Shown: positions 20,504-33,594 of the stretch, one piece after another
Position numbering within the stretch: the first letter of the stretch is position 1
How the letters are laid out: the number at the start of each line of letters is the position of its first letter
NCBI GenBank assembly: GCA_020631735.1
Contig: CM036160.1
Location: 4,200,407-4,264,406, forward strand
From: Saccharum officinarum
Taxonomy: Eukaryota; Streptophyta; Magnoliopsida; Poales; Poaceae
Direction of reading: 5' to 3'
DNA: 64,000 nt
Notes under the pieces: model-generated
What the model was told of the DNA's origin: nothing
The model's input: the letters and a program-made list of their open reading frames with translations, nothing else
Databases searched by the model: none
Made by a program: the position numbers and the translations under genes

Positions 20504-23500
20504 ATGACGACGTCGATGAAGTTCGATCTTCCGCTGCTGAACTACGACACGCGGTTCTCGCTATGGCAAGTCAAGATGCGGGGAATTCTGGCGCAGACTC
20601 ATGACTACGATGAGGCGCTGGATAACTTCGGCAAGAGGAAGGCCGATTGGACTCCTGAGGAGATCCGCAAGGATCAGAAAGCTCTCGCCCTAATTCAGTT
20701 ACATCTTCATAATGATATTTTGCAGGAGTATTTGAAAGAGAAAACTGCTGCAGAACTATGGCTGAAACTGGAATCGTTCTGTATGTGCAAGGATCTAACC
20801 AGTAAGATGCAGATGAAGATGAAGCTGTTCACTCTGAGGATGAAGGAGAAGGATTCGGTGATGACCCACATCGCTGAATTCAAGAAGATCATGGCCGACC
20901 TAGTGTCGATAGAGGTGAAGTATGATGATGAGGACTTAGGTCTTCTACTGTTATGTTCTTTGCCAAATTCGTATGCAAATTTTCGTGACACCATACTTTT
21001 GAGCCGTGATGAACTAACCCTAAAGGAAGTTTATGAGGCTCTCCAGTCTGAGGAGAAGATGAAAGTGATGGTGCAGCATGACGGAACGTCGTCCTCAAAG
21101 GGCGAAGCTTTGCATGTGAGAGGCAGAACTGATAACAGATCCTCATATGATAGCATTGATGGTAGAAAGAACTACGAGAGGAGAGGCCGTTCAAAGTCCA
21201 AGCTGCATGGTAATAAAAAGTTCTGTGTTTATTGCAAGCTGACAAATCATAATGTTGAGGATTGCAGAAAAGTACAGAATAAGGAGAAGAGAAAAAACAA
21301 GTCGGCGGGTAAGGTCTCTGTTGCTGCTGCTGCGTCTGATGATGATTCTGGAGATTGTCTGATACTGCTTGCTGGTTGTGTTGCTGGTCATGATGAATGG
21401 ATTCTAGATTTCGCATGTTCATTTCATATTTGCACTAACAGAAATTGGTTTAGTTCATATAAGTCTGTGCAGAAAGGGGATGTTGTGCGGATGGGAGATG
21501 ATAACCCATGTGACGTCGTGGGGATTGGATCAGTTCAGATCAAGACTGATGATGGCATGACACGTACGCTGAAAAACGTCAGGTATATACCAGGGATGTC
21601 CAGGAATCTTATCTCATTGAGCACGCTTGATATAGAAGGTTACAAATATTCCGGTTCAGATGGCATTCTGAAGGTATCAAAAGGTTCTCTTGTCTGTTTG
21701 AAAGGTGATCTTAATTCTGTAAAGTTATATGTCCTTAGAGGGTGTACTTTACATGGTTCTGATTCCGCTGCTGCTGCTGTTACTAATGATGAACTTAGTA
21801 AAACTAACCTTTGGCATATGTGTTTGAGACATATGAGTCACCATGGTATGGCAGATTTGATAAAGAGAAACCTACTGAAAGGCTGCACTTCGAGTAAGAT
21901 AAATTTTTGTGAGCATTGCATTTTCGGCAAGCATAAGAGGGTACAGTTCAACACTTCTATTCACACCACCAAAGGTACTCTTGATTATGTTCATGCTGAT
22001 TTATGGGGTCCTTCTAAGAAGCCCTCACTAGGTGGTGCTCGTTACATGCTTACAATTATTGATGATTACTCTAGAAGGGTTTGGCCTTATTTTCTAAAAC
22101 AGAAAGATGATACTTTTGCTGCTTTTAAGAACTGGAAAGTAATGATAGAAAGACAAAATGAAAGGAAGGTAAAATTGCTTCGTACTGATAATGGTGGAGA
22201 ATTTTGTTCGCATGCCTTTAATGATTATTGCAGACAGGAAGGCATTGTTTGGCATCACACCATACCCCATACTCCACAACAGAATGGTGTGACAGAACGG
22301 ATGAATAGAACCATTATCTCCAAGGCCCGTTGCATGCTGTCTCATGCAAGGATGAGCAAGCGTTTTTAGGCTGAATCTGCTAATACTGCCTGTTACTTGA
22401 TAAACAGGTCACCTTCTATTCCACTAAATAAGAAAACTCCTATTGAGGTATGGTCTGGTATGTCTGCTGATTATTCACAGTTAAAAGTTTTTGGATGCAC
22501 TGCTTATGCTCATGTTGACAATGAAAAATTAGAGCCTAGAGCTGTTAAGTGTCTTTTCCTTGGTTATGCTTCGGGAATCAAAGGCTATAAATTGTGGAAT
22601 CCTAAAACAGGGAAGACTTTTATGAGCAGGAGTGTTGTATTCAATGAATCTGTGATGTTTACTGACAGTTTGCCCTCAGATCATGTTCCAGAAAAAGAGC
22701 TGCAGAGTATGCGCATACAGGTGGAGCATGTTGATGATGATATAGGTGTGCAGGTGGAGCCTGCTGATGAGCAGGATGACCATAATAATGGTGTTGTTGA
22801 TGATGATGCTTATAATGATGTTCAGCAAACTCCTCCTAGTTTGCAGCTACAGGAAGAATTACCTATTGCTCAACGCAAGTCAACAAGCACAGTTGTACCT
22901 CCTAAACGTCTTATCGAAGAATGTAATTTGTCTTACTATGCTTTGAGTTGTGCTGAACAGGTGGAGAATGTTCATGAGCCAGCAACCTATAAAGAAGCTG
23001 TTCGTTGTGCTAATAGTGAGAATTGGATTTCTGCTATGCATGAGGAGATGCAGTCTCTTGAGAAGAACAGTACATGGGAGGTTGTTCCTTTGCCTAAGAA
23101 AAAGAAGACCATAAACTGCAAGTGGATCTTCAAGAGAAAGTAGGGTTTATCTCCAAGCGAGCTTCCAAAGTATAAGGCAAGGTTAGTTGCAAAAGGATAC
23201 AGTCAAATTCCGGGTGTTGACTATAATGATGTGTTCTCTCCAGTGGTAAAACACAGTTCAATTCGTACTTTCTTGAGTATTGTTGCTTCACATGATTTTG
23301 AGCTTGAGCAGTTAGATGTGAAGACTGCGTTATTGCATGGAGAGCTAGAGGTGGACATATACATGGACCAACCGGAAGGGTTCATAGTGCCTGGCAAGAA
23401 AAAATATGTGTGCAAGTTGAAGCGCTCCTTGTATGGTTTGAAACAGTCCCCTCGTCAGTGGAACAAAAGGTTTGATTCATTTATGTTGTCACACAGTTTC

Positions 23501-24532
23501 AAAAGATCTAGATGTGATAGCTGTGTTTACATCAAGCATGTTAATGGATCACTTATATATTTGCTGTTATATGTTGATGATATGCTGATTGCTGCCAAGA
23601 GCAAGAATGAAATCACTAAGTTAAAGAAGTTGTTAAGTAGTGAGTTTGATATGAAAGATCTTGGTAGTGCTAAGAAAATTCTTGGTATGGAAATTAGTAG
23701 AGACAGAAAATCTGGTTTGCTATTTCTTAGTCAATAAAATTATATCAAGAAAGTTCTTCAGCGTTTCAACATGCAAAATGCTAAGGCCGTTAGTACCCCT
23801 ATTGCACCTCACTTTAAGTTGTCAGCTGCTCAGTGTCTTAGTACAGATGCAGAGATTGAGTACATGTCAAGGGTTCCTTATTCTAGTGTTGTTGGGTCTT
23901 TGATGTATGTCATTGTTTGCTCTCGTCCAGATTTGTCATATGCTATGAGTCTTGTTAGTAGATATATGTCTAATCCTGGCAAAGAACATTGGAGGGCAGT
24001 TCAGTGGATTTTCAGGTACCTCAGAGGCACATCAGATTCATGTTTGAAGTTTGAAAGAACTGATAAGGGTCTCATTGGTTATGTGGATTCTGATTATGCT
24101 GCTGATCTGGATAGGGGAAGATCAATTACTGGTTATGTGTTTATTGTTGGCAGTTGTGCTGTGAGTTGGAGGGCTACGTTACAGTCTGTTATTGCTTTGT
24201 CTACTACTGAAGCAGAATATATGACTATTTGTGAAGCGTGCAAAGAATTAATATGGTTGAAAGGTTTGTACGCTGAACTCAGTGGAATTGAATCTTGCAT
24301 AAGTTTGCACTGTGACAGTCAAAGTGCAATTTACCTCACTAAAGATTAGATGTTCCATGAGAGAACTAAGCACATAGATATCAAGTATCATTTTGTGCGA
24401 GATGTGATTGAAGAAGGTAAGCTAAAGGTATGCAAGATTAGTACTCATGATAATCCTGCTGATATGATGACAAAGCCTGTTACTGTTGCTAAGTTTGAGT
24501 TATGCTCAAGCTTAGTTGGTTTAATTGAATAG
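20504..24532 (+). pseudogene. copia gag-pol polyprotein with four in-frame stops
   Basis: One reading frame of about 1342 codons starting 33 bases after the LTR. Order of domains: gag with a CCHC knuckle (CVYCKLTNHNVEDC), protease, integrase (HHCC region, then DYVHADLWGP, LRTDNGGEF, NGVTERMNRT), reverse transcriptase (YVDDM) and RNase H (GYVDSDYAADL, ALSTTEAEYM). This Pol order, with integrase before RT, defines Ty1/copia. Stops: TAG 22367, TAG 23141, TAA 23735 and TAG 24347, none with a frameshift. The protease active-site triplet reads DFA instead of DSG/DTG/DSA, a further inactivating change. It would have encoded the replication machinery of a cytoplasmic virus-like particle; it is now dead unless complemented. 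Confidence 0.95.
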
Positions 24533-24632
24533 TCCAAGAGATTATTGTTGGCACCAGTGGTTTTCTATCTTTTGTTGTTCAGGATGATTGGTTGATTTAT
24601 GAAATAAGATGAATTTGTCTCAAGGTGGAGTT

Positions 24633-24921
24633 TGTTGGAGTTGTTCCAAATTCACTGCAAGATATAGGCCGGGCTTCTGACGGAGCGAAGCAGAGGCCCG
24701 TAAAAGCCGAAGGCTGGGCCCTTGCTAGGGTTTCTTGGAGACTTGATTCTCTTGTAAGCCGCCACAGGCGTGTAACCCAAAACTCTTGAGATAGTGAGAT
24801 TGTTGCTGGCTTGTGCCCGTGGTTTTTCCTCTTCGCATTGGAGGGGTTTTCCACGTTAAATCGTGTGTCTCCGCTGTGATTGATTTCGTTTTACTTCATA
24901 TTCCATACGTCGTTCATAACA
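24633..24921 (+). repeat. copia 3' LTR, with a 64-bp deletion
   Basis: Matches the 5' LTR except that the equivalent of 20207-20270, including the TATA box, is missing. The junction GGGCCC|TTGCTAGGG has CCC microhomology. Confidence 0.93.
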
Positions 24922-26974
24922 GTGTCCTTGGTCAGTTGCACCTTTAAGAGTACCAACTGAATGTATATGATGAAATTGACATTTCACTGATTCAAATTTC
25001 TGCAGATTGATCAGCATACCAAAGCCGCTAGGAATGTCGTCAATGCTCCATTTCGTAGCATTAAATATTTGCATGTTATAGAGGCAACAGAATGCTGAAG
25101 GAAGGCTCTTGCAAAGGCTAGAGTCGAGGATTTGAAGGTACCGAAGTAGCTTCATGTTGCTAATATTACCTGGTAAGCCCCACTTAGAGATAGAACAGAC
25201 CATGACGTGCATAAACAGAAGTTCATTACACCATTTCTCCATCACAGTATTATCAGTTTCAGTCTTTAAAGACAGGTGGCAAAATAGGGTGCGCAGCTTT
25301 CTATGTTGTGCCATGTCATGCTTCAATAAGTCAGAACACTGAACATCTCCACCTTTGAGAACTGACAGATGGCGGACATTCCGTGGGATCTTAGGAATAT
25401 CATTTTTTTCTTCTACTATAAAGCACTCGTCCTTTGAAACCAGTTGTGCCATGTCATGCATCAAATCATGTATTACATACTTCTTGTGGGACCGTGGATA
25501 TTTCTGGAAAAATGACAGATGTGCAAGTTCTTCAAAGTATTGACCACCAGTATGATAAAGTGAAATGTTAGGGTGATGTTCCACTAAGCCTTCTACCACC
25601 CAAATCTCCACTAATTCCTCCTTTTTGAATATGTAATCTTTCGGGTACACAGCACAGAACGAGAAGCATCTCTTTAAATACAATGGTAAATACATGTAGC
25701 TCAACCGAAGAGCCGGCAAAATGTCGGTCTCCTTTTGTTGAAGCTCCCACAGCTGACTCTTGAGAATCCTATCCCAATGTGCTAGCTCAAGGCTCATTCC
25801 TAACAACCGTCCAAGAGTTTTTGCAGCTAAAGGAGAGCCTCTCAACTTTGGGAGTATTTTCTCACCAATCCGTTCCAACTCAGGATCAATGTTGAAGCTA
25901 TTAGGCCCAAACACACAGAACTTAAAGAACTTCTGAAAAACATCTTCTTTCAAACCCTCTAAGGGAAAGGGATCCATTGTACGCACTACATCAGCAACCT
26001 TTGGAGACCTAGTGGTGACAAGCATCATGCTTCCCTGAAGTGCATTTTTAAAAGGTGCACAGAAGTGCTTCCAATGCTGCTCATTTTCATCCCACATGTC
26101 ATCAAGGACAATCAAGAATCTTTTCTTGTTCACGCTATTTGCAAGAGCAAGCTGAAGAGAATTCAAATTACCATTTTCTAGCACTTTCCCAGAAGTTTGT
26201 TCTATGGCTTCTTTAGTTAACCTCTTGACATCAAAATCATCTGAGACACAAATCCAAATTATTAGGTCAAAGTGATCTTTCACTTTTGAGTGGTTGCAAA
26301 TATCTTGAGCCAAGGTGGTTTTTCCGACACCCCCAATTCCAACAATTGGCAAAACTCGAACACTCACTATTGTTGCTTCTTTACTATCAATAGTAGCACA
26401 AACTTGGTTGCTTGTTGATGAACTGACTCTTCTTTTTCTCTTGCATCCAGAATGACCTGAGCTTTTATTTGTTGGTACACCAAGCAACATGATGAGCTTC
26501 TTCTTTTCCTTATCACGACCTATCATCTTTGCTTCAGTGGAGAAAAAGGAGGTCTCGGGCCTAGATGATTTGTCAAACTTTGGAATTGCTGGAAGTAAGC
26601 CCTGTTTCTCAAGCTGTTTGGAGAGATTATTGAGCCTCTTATGGATACCAGTCACCATGTTGAAGCTACCTTGAGTGACACTTTGAAAGAATTTAATAAC
26701 TGGTTCCACTGAGATAGCATTGCCCTCTACAGAAACCTTTTTCTCATACCATCTGAACTCATCTAGAAGGTCTTTTGCATCATACACAACATCTTTGAGT
26801 CTTGAAAGGAGGTCAGCCACAGAATCATAATGGATCCTCCACTCTGCTCGATCAATGAGGTTGTCAATTGTTGGTAGAGTATCAGTAAGGCATTGAAGGT
26901 CACTATGCAATTGACATATATCTCGTTGAAGTCTTTCCTTTTGTGTTTCATTGGACTGGGATTTCAGAGATGAA

Positions 26975-28251
26975 CTGCCTTGCTTCTGACCACCTTGTCC
27001 GTGACTGTCGCGACCCGGTTCGTTGCCGCCGCTGCCACGGTTCCGGTCACCGCGCCTACGACTGCACCATGCTCAACCAGGCCCTGTCGTCATGGTCCCA
27101 CAGCAAACCCACCATCCCTGTGCCGGCGTCGCGGCGCACTGTGCTCACCATCCCTTCCAAGACGTGCAATGCCACCTTCATCCTGCCACGCCCAACCCCC
27201 CCTCCACCCCCCTCGTCTGACCACCACATCGCCCCTTCCATCGCCTTCAACCCACTCTACATGATCCCCTCCTCGAGCTCCTCCCCTCCGGGCTTCGAGT
27301 TGAACCCTGAACCAAATCTGCCGGCTGGCTGGGCCTTCAAGACTTGTGTTGCTGCTTCTGCACCACCGCCTCCTGTGGACAAGTTCGATGCTAGCGGGCG
27401 GGGATTGGCGCCGACCATGGGGGCCCCGTCCCCTATGCTCCTGGAACCCAACGATCAGCTACAGCTTCCATCTGAGCTCCACATTTCTGCTGCTTGCGGC
27501 CATGGCAGGGCTGGGAGTGTGGCGCAGATTATGCCAATTAGTGCTTGGGACAGAGAATCTCAGTTGAATGAAGATGGCACCTCGTCACCCATCATCAGAC
27601 GTGCTCCCCAGGGCCCCCCTCCCAGCCTTCCTGAGGCTCCATTCAGTCACGATCAACAGCTGCCGCCTTGCCCTCATTTCACCAACCTGAGCTTTCCTCC
27701 CATCGCTGCCCCCTGGGGAGGACCAGCTCCTGCTTTGAGCGCGTCCCGTGTTCTGGGGCTCGCTCTGGTCTTCGCCAATCTGCTGCAGCCGGCTTCTTCC
27801 ACCACGCAGTTCCCCCCACCGCCCTCAGACTCCATCTCTGTTGACCTGCCTGCACCAGCATCCCCTCCCCCGATCACTTCGTTCTCCACCCCACCTCTAA
27901 CACCCATCACCAGTCCCCCTCCTACTGCCCCAACCATGACTTTCACTCGCCGGAAAAAATACCACCCGCAGATCCCTAGGAGCACGTCCACAGCGTCATA
28001 GCGCTCAGTTGGCTGCTAAAGCCCCTGAATTGTTTGAGGACATGACTGGTAAGGCCTCCCAACGCAAGGCGCTCATCAACTCCTTGGAAGGCTGTTCGGC
28101 TGCTCTGAAAAAACAGGTCAACAAACACAACATTCTTTCTCGCAATAAGCTACCCGTGGGTGTCAAGGACCTGCGCAAGCTTGTGACAGTAGCTGGCTTA
28201 AGCTGCGGCAATGATGTCGCAGATGACGTGGTGCTCCAGGAGTCTGTCTGA
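26975..28251 (+). pseudogene. LINE ORF1 (nucleic-acid-binding protein), 5'-truncated and frameshifted
   Basis: Starts inside a first zinc knuckle and has a full second one (CRRCHGSGHRAYDC), followed by about 300 residues of Pro/Ser/Ala-rich linker. The frame stops at 28001. The true C-terminus (QLAAKAPELFEDMTG through DVVLQESV) continues in another frame to 28251, so there is an indel at about 27975-27990. ORF1 proteins of plant L1 elements coat the RNA in the ribonucleoprotein. This one lacks its N-terminal RNA-binding half. Confidence 0.8.
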
Positions 28252-28461
28252 TGCAGTCCTTCTCTGTTTGCTGCGGCCAGGGCTCTCGCTGCGACCCTTG
28301 CACCATTGACCTTGGTAGCTGCCTTACCTTTCTTCTGTTTTGTTTAAGCTTAGTTGGATGTTTAGCGTGGTTTGTCTGTCTTGGGTTGCGCCCCATCTTT
28401 GACTGCTACCCGCTGGCCGCTTGTGGCCATTCCTGTTGCTCGGGTGCTGTCTTTGTTGTCA

Positions 28462-31400
28462 ATGTCTAACGATGTACGCTCCCTTTCTGTTCTCTCTTGG
28501 AATGTTAGAGGTTGGGCGACCCGGACAAGTGCACTATTGTGCGAGACGCGATCTCCTCTGCCTCCCCCATGATAGTTTGCTTGCAGGAATCAAAACTTCA
28601 TGACATATCCAGATTTAAAGCCAAAACCTTCCTTCCCAGAAACCTTTCTGATTCTTTTCTCTTTAATTCCGCTGCTGGCTCGAGGGGCGGAATTGTGACT
28701 GCTTGGGACCCCTCTACTCTGTCCCTCGAATCTTGGATCAGCTGCAGGCACACTCTCACCACTGTTCTTAGTTCAACCTCCTCTGATCACTTGCTAGCTG
28801 TCACCAACGTGTACGCTCCAGCTGACCATCGTGACTCCCGCGCCTTCCTCGAAGACCTCCTGGAGCTTCTTCCACAGATTGATGGTCCCTGGCTCATTGC
28901 AGGGGATTTCAATTTGGTTCGCTCTGCCAACGAGAAAAGCAATGGCTTGGTTCATGCCCCTCTTGTGTCTGCTTTTAACGAAGCCATCTTGGCCCTTGGG
29001 GTCGACGAGCTCCCCCTTCTTGGACGTCGTTTCACCTGGACGAACGGCCAGCCCGATCCTATTATGTCCTGTCTTGATCGGGTTTTTGTTAATAATAGCC
29101 TCAACACTGTCTTCCCATCTGCCTGTCTCACTGCTCTTCCCAGACCCACTTCTGACCACACTCCGATTCTTGCTTCCCTGTCCACCTCCATCCCGAAATC
29201 ATCCGTTTTCCGTTTTGAGAACTGTTGGCTCAAACACCAATCCTTCCTCCCTTGCATTTTGGGTTCCTGGCCCTGCGCTGCACACTCCGACGATGTGGCT
29301 GGACGTCTCGCTGCCTGCCTCAAGGTGACTCACTCGGCGGCAAAGGTTTGGGCTCGGCGTAACAGGGCGCCACCAGCTATCATTCCTAATTGTAAATTCC
29401 TATTATTGTTGTTTGACTATTTCGAGGAGCACCGCTCTCTTTCTTCGCATGAACTTCAGGTACGCGAGCTGTGTCGGTCCAGGCTCATGGCGGTGCTAAA
29501 AGACCGTGCTGCTTATTGGAAGCAGCACGGCAAACACAGGGCCGTTCGCGAGGGGGACGCCAACATAGCCTTCCATCACGCCCAGGCCATGGCGCGCATG
29601 CGTCACAACCGAATCAGACATGTTCAAATTCAGGGTTCTCTCGTGGCCAATCATGCTGCAAAGGTAGAGGCACTGACTGCACATTTCAGAGAGCTGCTTG
29701 GAGTGCCCGGTCAGTCCACTTGGAATTTTGATGTCACGGCTCTGTATCAAGACTCTACACAACCAAGCAGCGCTCTGGTGCATCCGTTTAGGGAAGGGGA
29801 GGCCAAACAAGCCATAACCGAAATGAATCGAAACAGTGCCCCGGGACCGGATGTATTCGGTCCTAGCTTCTATAAGGCTGCCTGGTCATCTATCAAACCT
29901 CAGGTCCTGGACCTGCTGCTCCAATTCCAAGCCGGTGGAGTTGACCTTGATCGGATCAACAGGTCCTACATGGTGCTCATCCCGAAGAAGGCAGGGGCAG
30001 TGGCAGTGGATGCTTTCAGGCCAATATGCCTGCAAAACTGCTCTGTCAAACTGATCGCGAAGATTCTCACTATCAGGCTACAACGGGAGATATCAGGGCT
30101 TGTTGACAGTCATCAAACTAGTTTCCTTCAGGGCAGATCAATAGCAGAGAGCTTCGTTCATGCAGTAGAACTGATTCAGCACTGTCAGAAAAGGAAGAAA
30201 CCCTCAATCGCCATCAAGTTGGACTTTGCCAAGGCTTTTGACACAGTCAACTGGGACGGTCTCCTACGGATCCTTCAAGCTCGGGGTTTCCACCAGACCT
30301 GGATCAATTGGATACTTCACCTCCTGCAATCTTCACGCTCAGCTATTCTAGTTAATCGCTGTCCCGGGCCATGGATTTCAGTCAAGCGCGGTTTGAGACA
30401 GGGGGACCCTCTCTCCCCCTTCCTCTTCCTGATTGTAGTGGATGTTCTCCAACAGTTGATCAAGTGCAGGCACACCTCAGTTAGGCACCCTCTGGTTGAT
30501 GAATATCCATGCCCGGTTCTTCAGTATGCGGATGACACTTGGATAGTAATCCACGGCAAACTTCAAGATGTTCAGAATCTGAAGATTATCCTCGATGAAT
30601 TCGCTGAAGCTACCGGCCTACGCATCAACTTCTCAAAAAGCACCGTAGTTCCTATTCATATGGATGGAACTATCCTTGGTCAATGCATTGATGTCTTGGG
30701 CTGCAAAAAAGAAGCTTTCCCACAGTGTTACCTAGGGCTCCCCCTATCTACTTATAAACTGTCGGTTAGTGCCTTCGCGCCCAGCATTGCAAAAGCCGAT
30801 CGATACCTTGCGGGATGGCAAGCTGGACTCCTCAACGCCATGGGAAGAACGGTACTCATAAATGTTGTTCTTGACTCGCAGCTCATCTATGCTATGTGCG
30901 CTCTCCCCATCCCTCCTGGGGTCATTGCACAGGTCAATCAGCGGCGTCGAGCATTTCTTTGGAACGGTGATCGGACTCTATCCGGTGCCCAAAGCTTGGT
31001 GGCTTGGGAGCGTGTTTGCTGGACTCGAGAAAACGGTGGACTTGGAATCAAAGACCTCGGCCTAATGAATGTTTGCCTTCTTCTGAAGCTTCTACACCAT
31101 TTGCACGTTGCGGAGGATTCTGCTTGGGCGATTTGGGCCAGACAACACACCTCTCTTGCCAACTTGGACAGTGACCTCTGCGGCTCGCACTGGCAAGCAT
31201 TGCGATCGCTGCTACCTCTATATCAGGCGGTCACCTCAGTTACCATTGGGGACGGCTCAAGAACCTCCTTCTGGTACGATGCTTGGGTGGATGATGAAGC
31301 CTTGGCGGATCGTTTCCCGGTGCTGCACAGCCATTGTGCGCGTAAAGGTTTCTCGGTTGCTCAGATTCAGGCTTCTGGTATTGACAGCTCCCAGCTTTGG

Positions 31401-32072
31401 GTTCCAAGAATGTCACAGCAAGCACAGTCTGAGCTCAATGAGGTTCGAACAATTCTACTCCACACACAGTTCACTGATATGGTCGATTCCAGGAAGGGAC
31501 CTTTGTGTCTTCCGAAAGGAAAATTTGACTCTGGTAGCCTTTACAAGTTGCTCAAGTCGAAGGATGGAGAGCCTCAGCTAGCGGCTTACTTTGTTTGGGA
31601 CAGCCGTGCGCCAAAACGGGTCCAGTTCTTCATGTGGCTGCTCTCACAACGAAGAATACAATGCAGAGTGAACCTGCTCCGAAAAAAGGTTGTGGATTCT
31701 GCAGTATGTGAAATCTGTGCGGACCATGATGAGATTGCTGATCATGTGGTCTTCGGCTGCCATTTTGCAAAAGACTTTTGGGCGCATCTTGGCTTCCAAC
31801 TGCCATCGGACTCCAGTTCGCTGCTAAATGACCTCAGCTCATTTCCACGGCCGCCAGCAATCCCAGCTAAGCATTTCAGCACCCTCATTGCACTCTGCTA
31901 CTGGCAACTTTGGAAGCGTAGGAATGGAGTGGTTTTCAGAGCGGAGAATGCAATGATTCGACAGACATTGGCGACATGCGTGCAAGACGTCGAGCTCTAG
32001 AAAGCACGTCTACCAAAGAAGGATGTAGCTATTGCACAAATTTGGCTTGGTGTCTTTCGAAGTGCAATGTAA
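28462..32072 (+). pseudogene. LINE ORF2: AP endonuclease plus reverse transcriptase
   Basis: The ATG at 28462 opens MSNDVRSLSVLSWNVRG, then a one-base loss at about 28513 shifts the frame. From there the frame is open for more than 1150 codons. Endonuclease motifs: CLQESK, VYAP, GDFNLV and SDHTPI. Reverse transcriptase: NSAPGPD, FRPICL, KLDFAKAFDTV, LRQGDPLSPFLF and the catalytic YADD at about 30527. A zinc-binding RVT tail follows (CEICADHDEIADHVVFGC). TAG at 31998 removes the last ~20 codons, which remain readable (KKDVAIAQIWLGVFRSAM). ORF2p nicks the target and primes cDNA synthesis there. Its two lesions are minor, so the copy is fairly young. Confidence 0.92.
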
Positions 32073-32285
32073 TCAACCCTTATCTACTTCACAAGAAAAC
32101 GGTGTAATTTGTCAAATCCAACGCCTTAACGGCGGGTTATGATCAATATAATTCAGGTGGGGATCCTCTCCCCCCCGGTGACCTTCAAAAAAAAATGGCT
32201 GATGTAACCCAATGGAACAAATTGGCACACTCATTCAGGCCATTAACAGCACTGATGGTCTTTGGTATGTTGATTATGTTCACAT

Positions 32286-32474
32286 TTACTTGACTCTGAA
32301 GATTTTGGTTTCTCCTATCCTGGACAAACAGTGGATATTGGCATTAGAGAAGTATATCTTGTGGTCAGATTTTCAATGTTGGTAAAAGGTATAAATACGA
32401 TGTTGCAGTTAAATGTCAAATATGTCACATTTTTTTGTCATAGAAAAATAATATGATTGACGAGTGCATAAACC
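32286..32474 (-). other. Short NLR1 5' flank / K2 3' flank
   Basis: Only about 190 bp separates the K2 terminal stop from the NLR1 start on the same strand. Positions 32286-32455 align with the NLR2 5' flank at 56925-57115 (CCTGGACAAACAGTGGA, CATTAGAGAAGTA). Homology then stops, which marks a junction of the duplicated unit. Confidence 0.65.
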
Positions 32475-33354
32475 CTAGACATCCTCACCAACCCTATTAT
32501 CAGTACTCAAAGACAGGTTAAGCCAAGCTGGCTTACGACACTCACGACTTAGGAGCGCTCCAGCCAACTGGAATCCCAAGTTGGAGGGTGCCAATTGACA
32601 CTCGGGGGCTCCCGACCGGACCTCATCAATAAATATCAAGCCGCTGGTGTCATATGTGATCGATCTTGCACGTTCATCTAGGTAAATCCAATTGATGCCT
32701 CTGCGCATGGAGATTGTGAATAACATATCACTGTGCAGGCTAATTTCTAGCAACAGATATAGATAATGCACTACAACTATAAGAGGACACTAATTACACT
32801 CAGACAATTAATTTGGATAGTCTTATGAAATTAAGTGTGGAGAGGCGCAACACATATTGAGAGATCATACCTTCTCAACGACACTGGGGGCATTTCCAGG
32901 AGATGCACATTTTGGTTCTACTGCATTTAGACTATGAACTATGGCCAATGAAGTAGGCCTTTTATTCGACTCAGGTTCCAGGCACTTTAGGGCTATAGAG
33001 AGGCATTGTTGCACTTGTCGGATACGCATTTCCGGTGACATATGCATGGGTGTTATTTCCATGAGTCTGTTCCTCCAACTTCCAACCACCTAAACATTTG
33101 CATAAGTAATTTATCATAAAAAGACATTTGCATAAGTAAGGTAGAAAATTACAGTATGGAATAATACTGAATAATCTTACTTCGTCTGTATAGTGCTTGA
33201 GAGATGTTTCAGTTGTCTCGCTGATATTGGGATAGTCCCTGCGACCTGTGATTATCTCTATGATTATGACACCCAAACTGAATATATCTGCCTCAAAGGA
33301 GATAGATTGCTGTTCTATGCAAGAGGCATAGCTTACGGCAAGAGGCATAGCTTA

Positions 33355-33594
<240 letters not shown>

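Larger units (their letters stand above)
20118..24921 (+). mobile_element. Ty1/copia LTR retrotransposon inserted in NLR1
   Basis: Complete structure: 5' LTR 20118-20470, primer-binding site just after it (TGGTACCGGAGC, initiator-Met type), gag-pol 20504-24532, polypurine stretch (CAAGGTGGAGTT) and 3' LTR 24633-24921. The 5-bp target duplication GTGTC lies at 20113-20117 and 24922-24926. The element is antisense to NLR1. By eye the LTRs differ by about six substitutions over 289 aligned bases (~2%), apart from a 64-bp deletion in the 3' LTR. At a commonly used grass rate of 1.3e-8 per site per year this would be roughly 0.8 million years. NLR2 lacks the insertion. Confidence 0.95.
26975..32194 (+). 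mobile_element. 5'-truncated L1-type LINE inserted in NLR1
   Basis: Carries the end of ORF1, a near-complete ORF2, a 3' UTR and a short A tail (32187-32195). It begins abruptly within the ORF1 zinc-knuckle region, as expected when target-primed reverse transcription stops early. It interrupts codon 30 of NLR1; the coding sequence on both sides rejoins without loss when compared with NLR2. No target-site duplication longer than one or two A residues is visible, which is atypical for L1. It is inserted antisense to NLR1. Confidence 0.93.
19032..32285 (-). pseudogene. CC-NB-ARC-LRR resistance gene NLR1, split by a LINE and a copia element
   Basis: Paralogue of NLR2 in three pieces. Residues 1-30 lie at 32285-32195 (MNIINIPKTI start). 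The rest of the coiled coil, the whole NB-ARC and the first LRRs lie at 26974-24927. The LRR C-terminus lies at 20117-19032. The NB-ARC motifs are intact: P-loop GIGGVGKTT, kinase-2 FLIVLDDMW, GSPLAAKTLG, CFSFCAVYPKDY and IHDLMHDMAQ. Besides the two insertions it has an in-frame TAA at about 19921 and a one-base insertion in an A-run near 19335 (SLQK), which shifts the last ~110 codons. The LRR region has one copy of a module that NLR2 has twice. NLRs are cytoplasmic/nuclear immune receptors in which ADP/ATP exchange switches the protein. This allele is probably null; a truncated NB-ARC product cannot be excluded. Confidence 0.93.

Noticed and set aside
24856..26910. A separate complete 684-aa NLR gene starting at 26910
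   Set aside because: The apparent start is internal and the end runs into the copia LTR; the real first 30 codons lie beyond the LINE at 32195-32285.
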